A model generated the notes under the pieces. The model was not told the DNA's origin and searched no databases. It was given only the letters and a program-made list of their open reading frames with translations. This document shows, one piece after another, positions 6,737-7,042 of a stretch of 7,042 nt of DNA (positions within the stretch are counted from its first letter, which is position 1; each line of letters opens with the position of its first letter). Both the position numbers and the translations under genes were made by a program. Source of the stretch: Nocardioides sp. (GTDB lineage: Bacteria; Actinomycetota; Actinomycetes; Propionibacteriales; Nocardioidaceae). The stretch spans positions 1 to 7,042 of the forward strand of contig JAJPEO010000292.1 in NCBI GenBank assembly GCA_021166815.1, given 5' to 3'.

Positions 6737-7042
6737 TGGCCCGCCAGCAGCCGGAGCAGCAGGCTCCGCCGGTCCAGCGACTGCGCGTGCGGTACGCCAA
6801 GCGCGGCCGGCTCCGCTTCACCAGCCACCGCGACTTCAGCCGCGCCTTCGAGCGGGCGGTGTTCCGCGCCCGCATCCCGATGGCCTACTCCTCCGGCTTC
6901 AACCCCCACCCGCGCATCTCGTACGCGGGCGCGGCGCCCACCGGCTCGGCCAGCGAGGCCGAGTACCTCGAGCTCGCCCTCGCCGAGGTGGTCACGCCCG
7001 AGTCGGTGCACCGCCTGCTCGACGAGGCGCTGCCAACCGGCC
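6736..7042 (+). CDS. TIGR03936 / DUF2344 radical SAM-associated protein, 5' part (runs off right edge)
   Basis: The ATG at 6736-6738 overlaps the radical SAM stop (TGATG) and opens a frame of 102 codons that leaves the window. After a Gln/Pro-rich leader (residues ~2-13) it reads LRVRYAKRGRLRFTSHRDF, SRAFERAVFRARIPMAYSSG and FNPHPRISYAGAAPTG, then SASEAEYLELAL. These are the hallmarks of the DUF2344 family: 'LRFxSHxDxxRxxERAxxRAxxP' and 'SxGFNPHPxxSxAxxxPxGxxSxxEYL'. In many bacteria it is adjacent to or fused with the TIGR03960 radical SAM protein, so the two probably act as one enzyme or complex; its biochemical role is not known to me. No ribosome site is visible, consistent with translation coupled to the upstream gene. 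Confidence 0.9.
   Translation, partial: MARQQPEQQAPPVQRLRVRYAKRGRLRFTSHRDFSRAFERAVFRARIPMAYSSGFNPHPRISYAGAAPTGSASEAEYLELALAEVVTPESVHRLLDEALPTG

Overview
The window is very GC-rich, with G/C-dominated third codon positions and several start/stop overlaps. Gene content and protein style point to a high-GC actinobacterium, most likely a Nocardioides-like member of the Propionibacteriales (inference from recognised family features, no search run). It is a piece of a conserved core chromosomal locus; I see no phage, transposon, CRISPR or RNA gene.

Layout. Positions 1-348 hold parts of mreD, but in an abnormal arrangement. The C-terminal half reads on the plus strand to 348, while the first ~27 residues of an MreD-like protein read on the minus strand from 80 out of the left edge. 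Then follow mrdA (PBP2 transpeptidase, 348-2480) and rodA (SEDS glycosyltransferase, 2477-3670), joined to mreD and each other by start/stop overlaps. These are the elongation-type peptidoglycan synthesis genes. rodA converges, 12 nt apart, on a minus-strand gene (3683-4663). That gene encodes an endonuclease/exonuclease/phosphatase (EEP) domain behind a membrane anchor and a Pro/Ser-rich linker, but a single in-frame TAG at 4417-4415 splits it in two. A divergent intergenic region of 96 bp (4664-4759) carries a 10-bp direct repeat flanking an 8-bp palindrome. To its right lie a B12-binding-domain/radical SAM protein (4760-6736, TIGR03960-like) and, overlapping by one base, the start of its partner, a TIGR03936/DUF2344 protein (6736 to the right edge).

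How they work together. MreD, PBP2 and RodA belong to the envelope elongation machine: RodA polymerises glycan strands and PBP2 cross-links them. The radical SAM/DUF2344 pair is widely conserved next to RNase E/G and rplU-rpmA, which would be expected just beyond the right edge; its substrate is unknown to me. The EEP protein looks like an independent membrane-anchored phosphoesterase.

I do not see a new multigene system. The observations most worth checking are the inverted mreD halves at the left edge (amplification or assembly chimera, or a real inversion), the amber codon in the EEP gene, and the uncharacterised radical SAM/DUF2344 pair with its C-terminal cysteine cluster.
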